The notes: generated from the sequence alone by a model not told the origin. Shown: positions 35,037 to 44,064, counted from the first letter of the stretch. The stretch: DNA of 64,000 nucleotides from Pseudomonadota bacterium (GCA_023458595.1 JAEWYT010000089.1:3564-67563); one strand, 5' to 3'. Translations and numbers: made by a program.

Positions 35037-35876
35037 TCAGCCGTTCACGCGCTTGGCGACGGCATCGAACGCCATCAGCGTCTCGACCAGCGCCGGCAGG
35101 TCCTTGAGGGCGATCATGTTCGGCCCGTCGGAGGGCGCCTTGTCGGGATCGGGATGGGTCTCGATGAAGACGCCGGCGACGCCGACGGCGACCGCCGCCC
35201 GCGCCAGCACCGGCACGAACTCGCGCTGGCCGCCCGACGAGGTGCCCTGCCCGCCCGGCTGCTGCACCGAATGGGTGGCGTCGAAGATCACCGGCGCGCC
35301 CAGGCTCGCCAGGATCGGCAGCGCCCGCATGTCGGAGACGAGGGTGTTGTAGCCGAAGCTCGCGCCGCGCTCGGTGACGAGCACGTTCGGATTGCCGAAG
35401 CCGGCCACCTTGTCGACCACGTTCTTCATGTCCCACGGGGCGAGGAACTGGCCCTTCTTGACGTTGACGACGCGGCCGGTATCGGCCGCAGCCTTGAGCA
35501 GGTCCGTCTGCCGGCACAGGAAGGCCGGGATCTGCAGCACGTCGACCACCTCGGCCACCTGCGCGCACTGCCAGGTCTCGTGCACGTCGGTCAGAACCGG
35601 CAGGGCCGTCTTCTCCCTGATCTCGGCGAAGACCGGAAGCGAGGCCTCGAGCCCGACGCCGCGCGCGCCGGATGCGCTGGTGCGGTTCGCCTTGTCGTAG
35701 GAGGTCTTGTAGACGAGGCCGATCTTCAGCGTCTCGGCCATCTCCCTGAGCGCCAGCGCGGTTTCGAGCGCGTGGCCGCGGCTCTCCATCTGGCAGGGAC
35801 CGGCGATCAGGCAGAGCGGCCTGTCGTTGCCGAAGGCGGCGGAGCCCACCTGAACGAGTGAATTGACGCCCGACAC
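35037..35876 (-). CDS. kdsA: 3-deoxy-8-phosphooctulonate synthase (Kdo-8-P synthase)
   Basis: The 279-residue TIM-barrel enzyme condenses PEP with arabinose 5-phosphate to make Kdo-8-phosphate for lipopolysaccharide. Typical motifs are LIAGPCQMESR near residues 24-34, KTSYDKANRTS near 56-66, the DVHE segment near residue 97 and the late THPDPD. It starts with GTG at 35876, directly after the stop of the upstream gene (TGAGTG), with a GGAGG six bases before. The adjacency to pyrG and eno genes is common in this group. Confidence 0.96.
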   Translation of the reverse strand: MSGVNSLVQVGSAAFGNDRPLCLIAGPCQMESRGHALETALALREMAETLKIGLVYKTSYDKANRTSASGARGVGLEASLPVFAEIREKTALPVLTDVHETWQCAQVAEVVDVLQIPAFLCRQTDLLKAAADTGRVVNVKKGQFLAPWDMKNVVDKVAGFGNPNVLVTERGASFGYNTLVSDMRALPILASLGAPVIFDATHSVQQPGGQGTSSGGQREFVPVLARAAVAVGVAGVFIETHPDPDKAPSDGPNMIALKDLPALVETLMAFDAVAKRVNG

Positions 35877-36746
35877 TCAGACCTCCTCGAAGGCGATAGC
35901 GACGCCCATCGTCTCGCCGGCGGGAACGACCAGCCTTTCACCGCGCTTCTCGTAAGAAATTCCGGCGTCTTCGAGGCAGCCGGCCGCCGCTTCCAGGCGC
36001 TCGACGCCGACGACGAAGGCCGCGAAGCGCGGCGTGCGATAGTCCTCGACCGGGATCGCGCTGCCCCAGACCGCCGCGGCCGCCGTCGGCGTCTCGATAC
36101 GGATCGTCCCGCGCGCCGTCTCGACGGTCAGCCCCATGCTGGTCGCCCGGATCTCGCGCGTGCCGACGAACGCTTCGAAGAACTCGTGATGATCGGCCGG
36201 CGTCTGCGAGATCATCACGACTTCGGCGACCGTTTTCGCCGTGTTGGCGTGGCGCTGGTAGTCCGGCTTCCAGAAGAATTGCGGCGCGAGCTGCTGGCAG
36301 GTGAAGAACGCCGCTTCCGGAATGAACGGGTCGCTGGCGAAGGCCAGCTTGAAGCCGACCCGTGCGACCGTGCCGTCGGGTTGTCGCGCGTCGCGGCCGA
36401 ATTCGAAGGGAGAATAGGCCTGGATGCCGGCGGCCGCGAATTCCCTGCCGTCGGCGATCGCGTCCGAGCTGTCGAGCACCAGCATGCTCATGCCCTCGTG
36501 ACGCTCCAGATAGCGGAAATTGAAGCGCGGAAAGCTGAACTGGCCGGGCTCGGGCACCGGGAAGAGGTCCGGATCGTTGATCCCGAGCAGTTCCAGGAAA
36601 CAACCGTCGAGCTGGACGAGATGGTTCTCGGTGCCGAAGGGATGCTGCGCCTTCGGCGTCACCGTGAAGCCGAGGCGCCCGTAGACGTCGTGCGCCCGGT
36701 CGAGACCGTGCACGGCGAGGACGAGATGATCGATACCGCGGGGCAT
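35877..36746 (-). CDS. VOC-family (glyoxalase-like) protein
   Basis: The 289-residue protein begins with the vicinal-oxygen-chelate pattern MPRGIDHLVLAVHGLDRAHDVYGRLGF, a metal-binding His near residue 6, and continues with a second half of similar fold (SQTPADHHEFFEAF near residue 180). It resembles the Glyoxalase_3-like family. These enzymes are metal-dependent isomerases, dioxygenases or lyases; the substrate is unknown. The ATG 36746 gives the clean family start; an in-frame TTG at 36782 is rejected. It is coupled to kdsA downstream. Confidence 0.85.
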   Translation of the reverse strand: MPRGIDHLVLAVHGLDRAHDVYGRLGFTVTPKAQHPFGTENHLVQLDGCFLELLGINDPDLFPVPEPGQFSFPRFNFRYLERHEGMSMLVLDSSDAIADGREFAAAGIQAYSPFEFGRDARQPDGTVARVGFKLAFASDPFIPEAAFFTCQQLAPQFFWKPDYQRHANTAKTVAEVVMISQTPADHHEFFEAFVGTREIRATSMGLTVETARGTIRIETPTAAAAVWGSAIPVEDYRTPRFAAFVVGVERLEAAAGCLEDAGISYEKRGERLVVPAGETMGVAIAFEEV

Positions 36747-36791
36747 GCCCCAGCGAATAGCCGCTGGCGGCCGCCGGCGCAATCGTGCCCG

Positions 36792-37787
36792 TCAGCTCCG
36801 GCAGCCGAACTCCACCCAGAGCGGATAGTGGTCGGACATGCGCCACTGCAGGCTCGACTTCGTCATTTTCGGCTGGGTGTAGAGATAGGGCACGAAATCG
36901 ACCCCTCCCGCCGAGCGGAATTCGAGATCGAGCAGCTTCTGCCTGCCGTCGATGAACCAGGCGATCTGGTCGTAGAACTTGGCCGTCCGCGGCTTGGCCG
37001 GATCGGCGAAGATCGAGCGCGGCACGTTGTCGAGCGCCTCGGGCACCGTCAGCCCCGTCATGACGAAGGCCCGCCACAGCTCGTCGTCGTAGCGGTCGAT
37101 GTTGAAATCGCCGAGGACGAGCAGGTTGTGATGCCAGCGGTTGGTCTGGTCCGCCCACTCCTTCATCCAGCGCGCGATCGCCTGCAGTTCCGGTATCCTG
37201 TCCGAGGAACTGTCGCCGTAGTCCACATGCAGCGTCACCAGGATGAAGGTCTCCTGGCCCGCCCGGAAGCTCACCGCGTAGGGCGTCCGCGCGAACTGGG
37301 TTCTCAGCGCGCCCGGCGAGATCTCGTCGAGCCATTCCTGCGGCACCACCAGCTCGCAGGCGAGACCGGACAGCTCGACGCGGGCGGTATCGAACAGGAA
37401 GGCGATGCGCTCCCCTCCCGCCGCCGTGCCGCGCGTCACGTCGGTCATCAGGAAGCTCCAGCGCGGCCCGAGCGTCTTCATGAGCGTTCGCAGGGCCTTG
37501 AGATCGCCGGTCGCCTCCTGGACGGCGATGACGTCGAAGCGCGAGACGATCTCGGTGATCGCCCACAGCGCCCGCCAGTCGCGCTTCGGACTGTCGTCCG
37601 GACCGGACCGCCATTTCTCGGTCAGGGAGCCGAATTCCTTGATGTTCCAGGTGCCGACCAGCAGGTTGCGCGGCGCATGGCGCTTGGCCGGCACCTGGAG
37701 ATCAATCGCCCGGGCGAGCTCCTCGAGCTCCTCGCGGGCGGATTTGGGCGTCCTGGACTGATGAAGTGAGGGCAGCGCGTCGGCCAT
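36792..37787 (-). CDS. Endonuclease/exonuclease/phosphatase-family protein
   Basis: The 331-residue protein has the DNase I-like fold: an N of TWNIKEFG near residue 40, the catalytic Glu in VIAVQEATGD near residue 84, an HVDYGD histidine near 163, GDFNIDRYDD near residue 212 and the terminal SDHYPLWVEF. No signal peptide or membrane segment is seen, so it is probably cytoplasmic. Substrate could be nucleic acid or a phosphoester. ATG 37787 is chosen for its upstream GGAGG; an in-frame start 14 codons earlier is possible. Confidence 0.85.
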   Translation of the reverse strand: MADALPSLHQSRTPKSAREELEELARAIDLQVPAKRHAPRNLLVGTWNIKEFGSLTEKWRSGPDDSPKRDWRALWAITEIVSRFDVIAVQEATGDLKALRTLMKTLGPRWSFLMTDVTRGTAAGGERIAFLFDTARVELSGLACELVVPQEWLDEISPGALRTQFARTPYAVSFRAGQETFILVTLHVDYGDSSSDRIPELQAIARWMKEWADQTNRWHHNLLVLGDFNIDRYDDELWRAFVMTGLTVPEALDNVPRSIFADPAKPRTAKFYDQIAWFIDGRQKLLDLEFRSAGGVDFVPYLYTQPKMTKSSLQWRMSDHYPLWVEFGCRS

Positions 37788-37859
37788 CGGTTCGTGCCTC
37801 CCTGCGGATCGACGCGCCGAATCTACCACCCCTGCGTGTGGACTTGAACCTTAGCCGTC

Positions 37860-39488
37860 TCAGACGAGGCGGCTCTGCTCGACGGCCGCCTCGATGAACG
37901 AGCGGAACAGCGGATGCGGATCGAACGGCCGCGATTTCAGTTCCGGATGGTACTGGACGCCGATGAACCAGGGATGATCGGCGAATTCGACGGTTTCGGG
38001 CAGGATACCGTCGGGCGACATACCGGCGAAACGCAGCCCGTGCTGCTCAAGCCGGTCGCGATAGTCGATATTGACCTCGTAGCGGTGCCGGTGGCGCTCG
38101 GAAATGTCGGTCTTTCCGTAGATATCCGCGATCTTGCTGCCGGGCCTGAGCGTCGCCGCATAGGCGCCGAGCCGCATGGTGCCGCCGAGATCGCCGGCCG
38201 CCGCCCGCTTCTCCAGCGCGTTCCCCTTCAGCCATTCGGTCATCAGGCCGACGACCGGTTCGGGCGTCGGGCCGAACTCCGTGGAGCTGGCGTCCTTGAT
38301 GCCGACCAGGTTGCGCGCCGCCTCGACCACCGCCATCTGCATCCCGAAGCAGATGCCGAAATAGGGCACGTTCCGCTCTCGCGCGAACGCGGCCGCCGCG
38401 ATCTTGCCTTCCGAACCGCGCTCGCCGAAACCGCCGGGCACCAGGATGCCGTTGACCTGCTCGAGGAACGGCGCCGGATCCTCGCGCTCGAAGACTTCCG
38501 ACTCGATCCAGTCGATGTTGACGCGCACCCGGTTGGCGATGCCCCCGTGCATGAGGGCTTCGTTGAGCGACTTGTAGGCGTCCTTCAGGCCGGTGTACTT
38601 GCCGACGATAGCGATCGTCACCTCGCCTTCGGGGTTGCGGATGCGCTCGACGATGTCGACCCAGCGGGAAAGATCAGGCTCGGCACCCGGCTCGATGCCG
38701 AAGGCGCGCAGCACCTCGTCGTCGAGGCCTTCCTCGTGATAGGCGAGCGGCACGGCGTAGATCGTGTCGACGTCCATCGCCTGGATCACCGCGGATTCCC
38801 GCACATTGCAGAACAGCGCGAGCTTTCTGCGCTCGTCGTGCGGGATCGGCCGGTCGCAGCGGCACAGCAGGATGTCGGGCTGGATGCCGATCGAGCGCAG
38901 TTCCTTCACCGAGTGCTGGGTCGGCTTGGTCTTCATCTCGCCGGCGCTGGGAATGAACGGCAGCAGCGTCAGGTGGATGAACACCGCATCGCCGCGCGGC
39001 AGTTCCTGGCCGAGCTGGCGGATCGCCTCGAAGAACGGCAGCCCCTCGATGTCGCCGACGGTGCCGCCGATCTCGACGAGCACGAAATCCGCCCCGTCGT
39101 TGTCGCGCCGCACGAAGTCCTTGATGGCGTCGGTGACGTGGGGGATCACCTGGATCGTGGCGCCGAGATAGTCGCCGCGCCGCTCCTTGGCGATGATGTC
39201 CTGATAGATCCGGCCGGTGGTGATGTTGTCGTTCTGCGAGCAGGGCACGCCCGTGAAACGCTCGTAGTGGCCGAGATCGAGATCGGTTTCGGCGCCGTCG
39301 TCGGTAACGAAGACTTCGCCGTGCTGATAGGGGCTCATGGTCCCCGGATCGACATTGAGATAGGGGTCGAGCTTCTTCAGGCGCACCTTGTAGCCGCGTG
39401 CCTGAAGGAGCGCGCCGAGCGCCGCCGAAGCGAGACCCTTGCCGAGGGAGGAGACCACGCCGCCGGTGATGAATACGTACCGCGCCAT
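37860..39488 (-). CDS. pyrG: CTP synthase
   Basis: The 542-residue enzyme aminates UTP to CTP using glutamine. The synthetase half begins MARYVFITGGVVSSLGKGLA and contains the DPYLNVDPGTMSPYQHGEVFV segment. The class I glutamine amidotransferase half has GGFGERG and the catalytic cysteine in YFGICFGMQMAV near residue 380, plus a C-terminal HPE. Length is standard. It lies downstream of secG by 113 bases. Confidence 0.98.
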   Translation of the reverse strand: MARYVFITGGVVSSLGKGLASAALGALLQARGYKVRLKKLDPYLNVDPGTMSPYQHGEVFVTDDGAETDLDLGHYERFTGVPCSQNDNITTGRIYQDIIAKERRGDYLGATIQVIPHVTDAIKDFVRRDNDGADFVLVEIGGTVGDIEGLPFFEAIRQLGQELPRGDAVFIHLTLLPFIPSAGEMKTKPTQHSVKELRSIGIQPDILLCRCDRPIPHDERRKLALFCNVRESAVIQAMDVDTIYAVPLAYHEEGLDDEVLRAFGIEPGAEPDLSRWVDIVERIRNPEGEVTIAIVGKYTGLKDAYKSLNEALMHGGIANRVRVNIDWIESEVFEREDPAPFLEQVNGILVPGGFGERGSEGKIAAAAFARERNVPYFGICFGMQMAVVEAARNLVGIKDASSTEFGPTPEPVVGLMTEWLKGNALEKRAAAGDLGGTMRLGAYAATLRPGSKIADIYGKTDISERHRHRYEVNIDYRDRLEQHGLRFAGMSPDGILPETVEFADHPWFIGVQYHPELKSRPFDPHPLFRSFIEAAVEQSRLV

Positions 39489-39601
39489 GGGCCTCGAAGT
39501 TAACTCCGTCCCGAACGATTCGGGGAGTCGATTTGCGCCTCCCCCACCGATTTTCGAATTGCCGTCCGGACCGGCCCCGGAACGGGCCGGTTTCCGGCCG
39601 T

Positions 39602-40009
39602 CTATTGAGACTGCGGCGCCTGCGGCGTAGCGGGCTGCTGCTCCTGCTGCTGTTCCTCGAGCCTCTTGATCTGGTCGAGGACGTTGGCGCCGCCGGTGCC
39701 CGAAGCCGGCGCCTCGCCGGTCGCCGGCGCGCCGGCCGGTGCCCCGGTCGTCGCCGGAGCCGCGTCGAAGATCGACGGCGCCTGGCCGCCGGTGCGTGCA
39801 AGCAGCGTCAGAATAATCGAGGTCGCGAAAAACGCCACCGCGAGGATCGTCGTCGCGCGGGTCAGCACGTTCGCCGTGCCGCGGCCGGTCATGAAGCCGC
39901 CGCCGCCGCCGCCGATCCCGAGGGCGCCGCCCTCGGATTTCTGCAGCATCACAACGGCAACGAGCGCCACGACCACCATGAGGTGGATGACGATGATGAC
40001 GGTTTCCAT
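39602..40009 (-). CDS. secG: Preprotein translocase subunit SecG
   Basis: The 135-residue inner-membrane protein is the SecG accessory subunit of SecYEG. Two membrane spans, at about residues 3-23 and 53-70, flank the conserved LQKSEGGALGIGGGGGGFMTGRGTAN loop. The C-terminal third is a Pro/Ala/Gln-rich low-complexity tail, as in other alphaproteobacteria. The tpiA-secG-pyrG order is a standard arrangement in this class. Confidence 0.95.
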   Translation of the reverse strand: METVIIVIHLMVVVALVAVVMLQKSEGGALGIGGGGGGFMTGRGTANVLTRATTILAVAFFATSIILTLLARTGGQAPSIFDAAPATTGAPAGAPATGEAPASGTGGANVLDQIKRLEEQQQEQQPATPQAPQSQ

Positions 40010-40093
40010 CTTCGCTCAAATCCAGATGTCGGGAAGTCGCGGGCCTTTTACACCGGTAGAGCCCGACGCGCTACCCCGGCAGGACCATTTCGT

Positions 40094-40864
40094 TCATGCC
40101 GTGATTTGGCGATAGGCCTCGGCGATTGCAAGGAAATCGGCCGCCTGCAGGCTCGCCCCGCCAACCAGCGCCCCGTCGACATTGGCGACCGCCATCAGTT
40201 CGGCGGCGTTGCCGGGCTTCACCGAGCCGCCGTAGAGGATGCGCGTGCGCGCGCCCTCGGCGCCGAAGCGCGAAACCAGTCGCTCGCGGATGAACGCGTG
40301 AACTTCCGCTACGTCCTGCGGCGTCGGGGTAAGTCCGGTGCCGATCGCCCAGACCGGTTCGTACGCGACGACGAGCCGCGCCGCCTGCGATCCGTCGGGA
40401 AGCGACCCGTCGAGTTGCGTTCCGATGCGGGCGAGCGTCTCCCCGGCATGGCGTTCCGCCTCGGTCTCGCCGACGCAGACGACGGCGGTCAGTCCGGCGC
40501 GCCAGGCCGCCTCCGCCTTCGCACGTACGATTTCATCCGTCTCGCCATGGTCCTGACGTCGCTCGGAATGCCCGACGATCACGGCGGCGGCTCCGGAATC
40601 GGCCATCATTTCCGCTGAAACGTCGCCGGTATGGGCGCCGGACGCCTCGGGGTGGCAGTCCTGGCCGCCCACCGACAGCGGCGACTGAAGCGCCATCTGC
40701 GAAAACGCCATCACGAGCGTCGCGGGCGGGCAGACCATGAGGTCGACGAGTTCCTTCAGCTCGTCGTCGTAGCCTTCCATCATCGCGCCGAATTCGGCGG
40801 CCGACGCCTTGAGGCCGTTCATCTTCCAGTTCCCGGCAACCAGTGGCCGAACATCCGGTGTCAT
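40094..40864 (-). CDS. tpiA: Triosephosphate isomerase
   Basis: The 256-residue enzyme interconverts dihydroxyacetone phosphate and glyceraldehyde 3-phosphate. It has the active-site Lys in GNWKMNG near residues 11-17, His in IVGHSERR near residues 96-103, Glu in AYEPVWAIGTG near residues 169-179 and the phosphate-binding GGSVKPGNA. All catalytic residues are intact. It is followed by secG after 84 bases and preceded on the same strand by the corrinoid-associated pair. Confidence 0.97.
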   Translation of the reverse strand: MTPDVRPLVAGNWKMNGLKASAAEFGAMMEGYDDELKELVDLMVCPPATLVMAFSQMALQSPLSVGGQDCHPEASGAHTGDVSAEMMADSGAAAVIVGHSERRQDHGETDEIVRAKAEAAWRAGLTAVVCVGETEAERHAGETLARIGTQLDGSLPDGSQAARLVVAYEPVWAIGTGLTPTPQDVAEVHAFIRERLVSRFGAEGARTRILYGGSVKPGNAAELMAVANVDGALVGGASLQAADFLAIAEAYRQITA

Positions 40865-40939
40865 GTCGCATTCCCCGATGAATTTCGAGGCTGAATAGCA
40901 GATTGGAAGGCGAAATCGAACACTATCCCGACGGCAGCC

Positions 40940-41605
40940 CTAGCCGCGCGGCGCCACCCCGAACAGGCCGGAGCGCGAGAGCTTGGGCGACATCGCGCAG
41001 CTTTCCAGAAGCTCGACGGGCAGCGGCGCATCTCCGAAAGCCCGGAAAAGCATCGGTTGCTCCTCGAGACCCCAGGCGGCGCGCTCCTCTCCGGCCTTGT
41101 AGTCGTAACCCGGGCCGAGCCGAAACGTGACCCCTAGACCTTCCGGCGCGAGTTCTTCCTGGATATCGGTGGCGAGCATTCGCGTCGCCTTTTCCACACA
41201 CAGCCAGCCGGCGCTCTCGATGAACAGAGCATCGACGGGCTCGGAGGCGTCGAAACGCTGCGCGACCGCCGCTTCCATGCCCGGCCCGAGCGTGAGCACG
41301 AAGACGATCACGTCGGTCGCGTTCGCCAGCAGCCGGTCGAAGGCCGCGCAATTGAACCGGAGGCCGCCGGCAAGGGTCAGCGTGCCTTCGGCTACCGACT
41401 CGATCGAATAGCGGACATGGCGGGCCTCCGGCGCCGCGATGCCGGCGATTTCGCCGGAGACCTTCTCGGCGATCGCCCTGATCCGTGGACGTATGCGGGC
41501 CGGGTCGCGATAGCCCTGGACCCGCAGGATGCGCTCGGGATCGACCGCAAATCCGCCCGTTTGCCAGGATCTCACCACCGGGACTTTTTCAGCAGCGCTT
41601 GCCAA
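40940..41605 (-). CDS. MetH-reactivation-domain-like protein
   Basis: The 221-residue protein resembles the stand-alone relatives of the cobalamin-dependent methionine synthase activation domain. The middle has a glycine-rich VLTLGPGMEAAV segment, and the C-terminal third carries a PGYDYKAG segment, WGLEEQPMLFRAFG and then ESCAMSPKLSRSG, a pattern I associate with the AdoMet-binding reactivation fold. There is no signal peptide. It starts with TTG, 9 bases after the small upstream gene. Neither metH nor a corrinoid methyltransferase is in the window, so its partner is encoded elsewhere or lost. Confidence 0.65.
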   Translation of the reverse strand: MASAAEKVPVVRSWQTGGFAVDPERILRVQGYRDPARIRPRIRAIAEKVSGEIAGIAAPEARHVRYSIESVAEGTLTLAGGLRFNCAAFDRLLANATDVIVFVLTLGPGMEAAVAQRFDASEPVDALFIESAGWLCVEKATRMLATDIQEELAPEGLGVTFRLGPGYDYKAGEERAAWGLEEQPMLFRAFGDAPLPVELLESCAMSPKLSRSGLFGVAPRG

Positions 41606-41614
41606 AGCCGTCGC

Positions 41615-41905
41615 TCAGTCCGTGCCGTCGGCGATCGCGGCGGCTTTGATTTCGTCGAATTTCGCTTCGATTTCCTCGGCCAGCGCCGTGGCCGCGCTGA
41701 TCGCGTCGCCCTGGCGCTCGACGGGCCGGCCGCGGCGCCATTCCTCGAGATACTGGTCGGTTCCGGCCAAACCGCGCCGCATGGCAAGCATGTCGATCAG
41801 CTCCTGGAACCGGGAACTGAGCTGGACCTTGTGGCTTCCGCTCGCGTCGCGCGCCTCGACCATCGAGGGGATGTCCTGCCAACTGAGAACGCTGCATCTG
41901 GCCAC
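41615..41905 (-). CDS. Small 'virulence factor' (PF13769-like) protein
   Basis: The 96-residue protein has the pattern WQDIPSMVEARD, LSSRFQELIDMLAMRRG and DQYLEEWRRG followed by an IEAKFDEIK helix, which matches, from memory, the PF13769 'Virulence_fact' family. Despite the name, members I recall occur next to corrinoid and tetrahydrofolate methyltransferase genes in alphaproteobacteria; no virulence role is implied. It starts with GTG at 41905, preceded by AGAGG. It is coupled to the reactivation-like gene downstream. Confidence 0.65.
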   Translation of the reverse strand: MARCSVLSWQDIPSMVEARDASGSHKVQLSSRFQELIDMLAMRRGLAGTDQYLEEWRRGRPVERQGDAISAATALAEEIEAKFDEIKAAAIADGTD

Positions 41906-42089
41906 AACGAACCTCTTCCAATTCCGCTTTCGGACCCAGCGGTGTGAGTGGAGCCCGATTTTGGATGAGCAATGGCCCAGACGATGTCTCTTTTGCGTCT
42001 AACTTTGGTCAATTGGGCGTCGCGATAATTCAAGAAGACGTCCGACCCGCGGCGAATGCGGCGTCGGACCAGAACGCGGCCCGGTAGGA

Positions 42090-43481
42090 ATGGCATCTAC
42101 AGATCAGATCGAAGCATCCGCAGGACGCAGCGTTCCGTTGTGGGCGTTCCTGTTGTCCCTGCTCGTCGGATTGCTCGCGGCCGTCGTCTTCGCCTGGAAA
42201 GTCAAGACCGCCGTGGAGAGCTACCGCGCGCCGGACAAGACCGCCGAGGCGATGCTGGCCGTCGCCGGCGTCCCCTCCGACGTCGAAGCGGTTCTGTTCG
42301 ATCTGTGGGCGTATGCGACCGGAACCTATGTCGACGACTCCGTGAGCACCCCGCGTCCGGACCGCGACTACAGCGCCTTCAGCCCCGTGGCCGGGTCGAG
42401 GGCGTTCGGCATCGAGGGACTGATGATCACGGCTGACGCCTCGCGAGCCGAAAGCGGATGGCGCATCGTGACCGGGGCTTTCGCGATCAACGGCGACGTC
42501 ACGAACGCCGCGATACTGCTCTCCCCCGACATGGCGATCGAGCGGGTCTGGGAGCTGGACGAGGCCGCGACGTTCGGATCCCTAGTACCTCAGCCCCATT
42601 ACCGCAAGTTCGTCCACGGCTACGAGTATCTCGACGACGGCTCGTTTCTGTTCACCTTCGACGGCGGGGTCTCGCTTCAAAGGTTCGATGCGTGCGGCCG
42701 GCGAATGTGGTCGGCGCCCGGCTACTACAGCCACTCCGTGAATGCCGACGAGGACGGGCGGACCGCATGGACCATCGGCGAGAACGAGATCGTGCAGCTG
42801 TCGACCGAGGACGGCGCGGTCCTGCGGAAGATCACCGTCCAGGACCTCGCCGACGCCAACCCGGACATCGACATCTTCCAGGTCCGCCGCCTGTTCGACA
42901 ACGACCTCGGCGGCAATTCGCGCGACACGGACGGCAACTGGCTCCCGGATCCCCATCACCTCAACGAGGTCGACCCGCTGCCCACGGCCCTGAGCGGCCG
43001 CTTCTCAGATCTCGGTTTCAGACCGGGGGACCTGCTGATCAGCGCGCGTTCGTCCAATCTCCTCTTCGTGCTCGACCCGGCGACACTCGAGGTGAAGTGG
43101 TGGCGCATGGGTGCGACGCAGCGCCAGCACGACCCCGACTGGGAGGCCGACGGCACCATTTCCGTCTTCAACAACCGGATGAGCCGCGACTACAGCGAGA
43201 TCGTCGCCATCGATCCGCATACGATGGGCAAGCGCGTCCTGGTCGATGGACAGGACCGCGACTTCTATTCGCGCATCCGCGGTAAGCACCAGATCCTGCC
43301 GAGCGGCAACGTTCTGGTGACGAGCGCGCAGCAGGGGATCGCCTTCGAGGCCACGCCGGAGGGCGAAACCGCCTTCGAGATCGTCAACTTCAAGCCCGGC
43401 GACGACGCCGTGAACTATGTCCTCTCGGAGGTCGTCTGGCTCCCCTCCGACAAGGTGAGGGTCGTTCCATGCTCAAGCTGA
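42090..43481 (+). CDS. Membrane-anchored ASST-like (arylsulfotransferase family) protein
   Basis: The 463-residue protein has one N-terminal membrane span at about residues 16-37 and a large domain with repeated beta-strand blades, as in arylsulfate sulfotransferase-like propellers (Arylsulfotran_2 branch). Three histidine stretches resemble ASST active-site regions: PHHLNEVDPLP followed by FVLDPATLEVKWWRMG, RQHDPDWEADGTISVFNN, and GKHQILPSGNVLVTS. I cannot tell which histidine would be sulfurylated. The topology places the propeller in the periplasm. The end overlaps the next gene by 13 bases. First gene of a four-gene operon ending in a sulfotransferase. Confidence 0.8.
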   Translation: MASTDQIEASAGRSVPLWAFLLSLLVGLLAAVVFAWKVKTAVESYRAPDKTAEAMLAVAGVPSDVEAVLFDLWAYATGTYVDDSVSTPRPDRDYSAFSPVAGSRAFGIEGLMITADASRAESGWRIVTGAFAINGDVTNAAILLSPDMAIERVWELDEAATFGSLVPQPHYRKFVHGYEYLDDGSFLFTFDGGVSLQRFDACGRRMWSAPGYYSHSVNADEDGRTAWTIGENEIVQLSTEDGAVLRKITVQDLADANPDIDIFQVRRLFDNDLGGNSRDTDGNWLPDPHHLNEVDPLPTALSGRFSDLGFRPGDLLISARSSNLLFVLDPATLEVKWWRMGATQRQHDPDWEADGTISVFNNRMSRDYSEIVAIDPHTMGKRVLVDGQDRDFYSRIRGKHQILPSGNVLVTSAQQGIAFEATPEGETAFEIVNFKPGDDAVNYVLSEVVWLPSDKVRVVPCSS

Positions 43482-43678
43482 CTGCCGCCGCCGCCCTCGT
43501 CCTCATTTCCCTGACCACCGCCGCCGATGCCTATATCGGTCCCGGAGCCGGCGCCGGCACGATCGCGGCGGTGCTCGGCGTCCTTGCATCGATCGCGATG
43601 GCTGTCGTCGCGATCGTCTGGTACCCGGTCAAGCGGCTGTACAGGAAGCGGAAATCCGTGAAGGCCAAGACGCGATGA
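43469..43678 (+). CDS. 69-residue YIGPGAG membrane peptide
   Basis: The protein has a signal-like N-terminus to about residue 21 (cleavage after ADA is plausible), then AYIGPGAGAG, a hydrophobic segment near residues 32-50 and a strongly basic WYPVKRLYRKRK tail predicted to face the cytoplasm. I have seen this glycine-rich motif with a basic tail beside ASST-like genes but know of no assigned function. It overlaps both neighbours: 13 bases with the ASST-like gene and 4 bases (ATGA) with the next gene. Confidence 0.75.
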   Translation: MLKLTAAAALVLISLTTAADAYIGPGAGAGTIAAVLGVLASIAMAVVAIVWYPVKRLYRKRKSVKAKTR

Positions 43679-44064
43679 TCGCCAACGCGGCCGCGATGCT
43701 GGTTCTGAGCGCGTTCGCCGTCGAGTGCGTCCTGCGCCTGCCCTTCATCCTCCTCGTCCGGACGGTGATCGTGACGAGCGCCAAGGCCGTCCGCGTGGTC
43801 GGCTCGCGGCGAATTTCGGATCACTGGAAAGAAAAGGTGCTGCTCGCCTATTCGGGCGGCAGCCTGGCGGCGTCCCTGAAGCTGGCGGGCCTGCTTGCCG
43901 CCGTCGCGGCGGTCCTTGCCGCGGGCTCGCTCGCGGTCGATCGGATCACGGGCGATTTCCTCGCGTTTCTGGCGAGTCCGCCGGGCATCGTCGGCTCCCT
44001 CGCCGCAGCCGCCGTCTACGTTAAGGCACGAGCCCTTGTCGCCCCCCGCAGCGCCCGGGTTTAG
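43675..44064 (+). CDS. Hypothetical membrane protein of sulfotransferase operon
   Basis: The 129-residue protein has hydrophobic segments near residues 3-27, 62-84 and 93-112, separated by a basic cytoplasmic-looking loop (VGSRRISDHWKEK). I do not recognise a family. It is translationally coupled at both ends: ATGA overlap with the preceding small gene, and its last 29 bases overlap the proposed TTG start of the sulfotransferase. The tight packing suggests it works with its neighbours. Confidence 0.7.
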   Translation: MIANAAAMLVLSAFAVECVLRLPFILLVRTVIVTSAKAVRVVGSRRISDHWKEKVLLAYSGGSLAASLKLAGLLAAVAAVLAAGSLAVDRITGDFLAFLASPPGIVGSLAAAAVYVKARALVAPRSARV

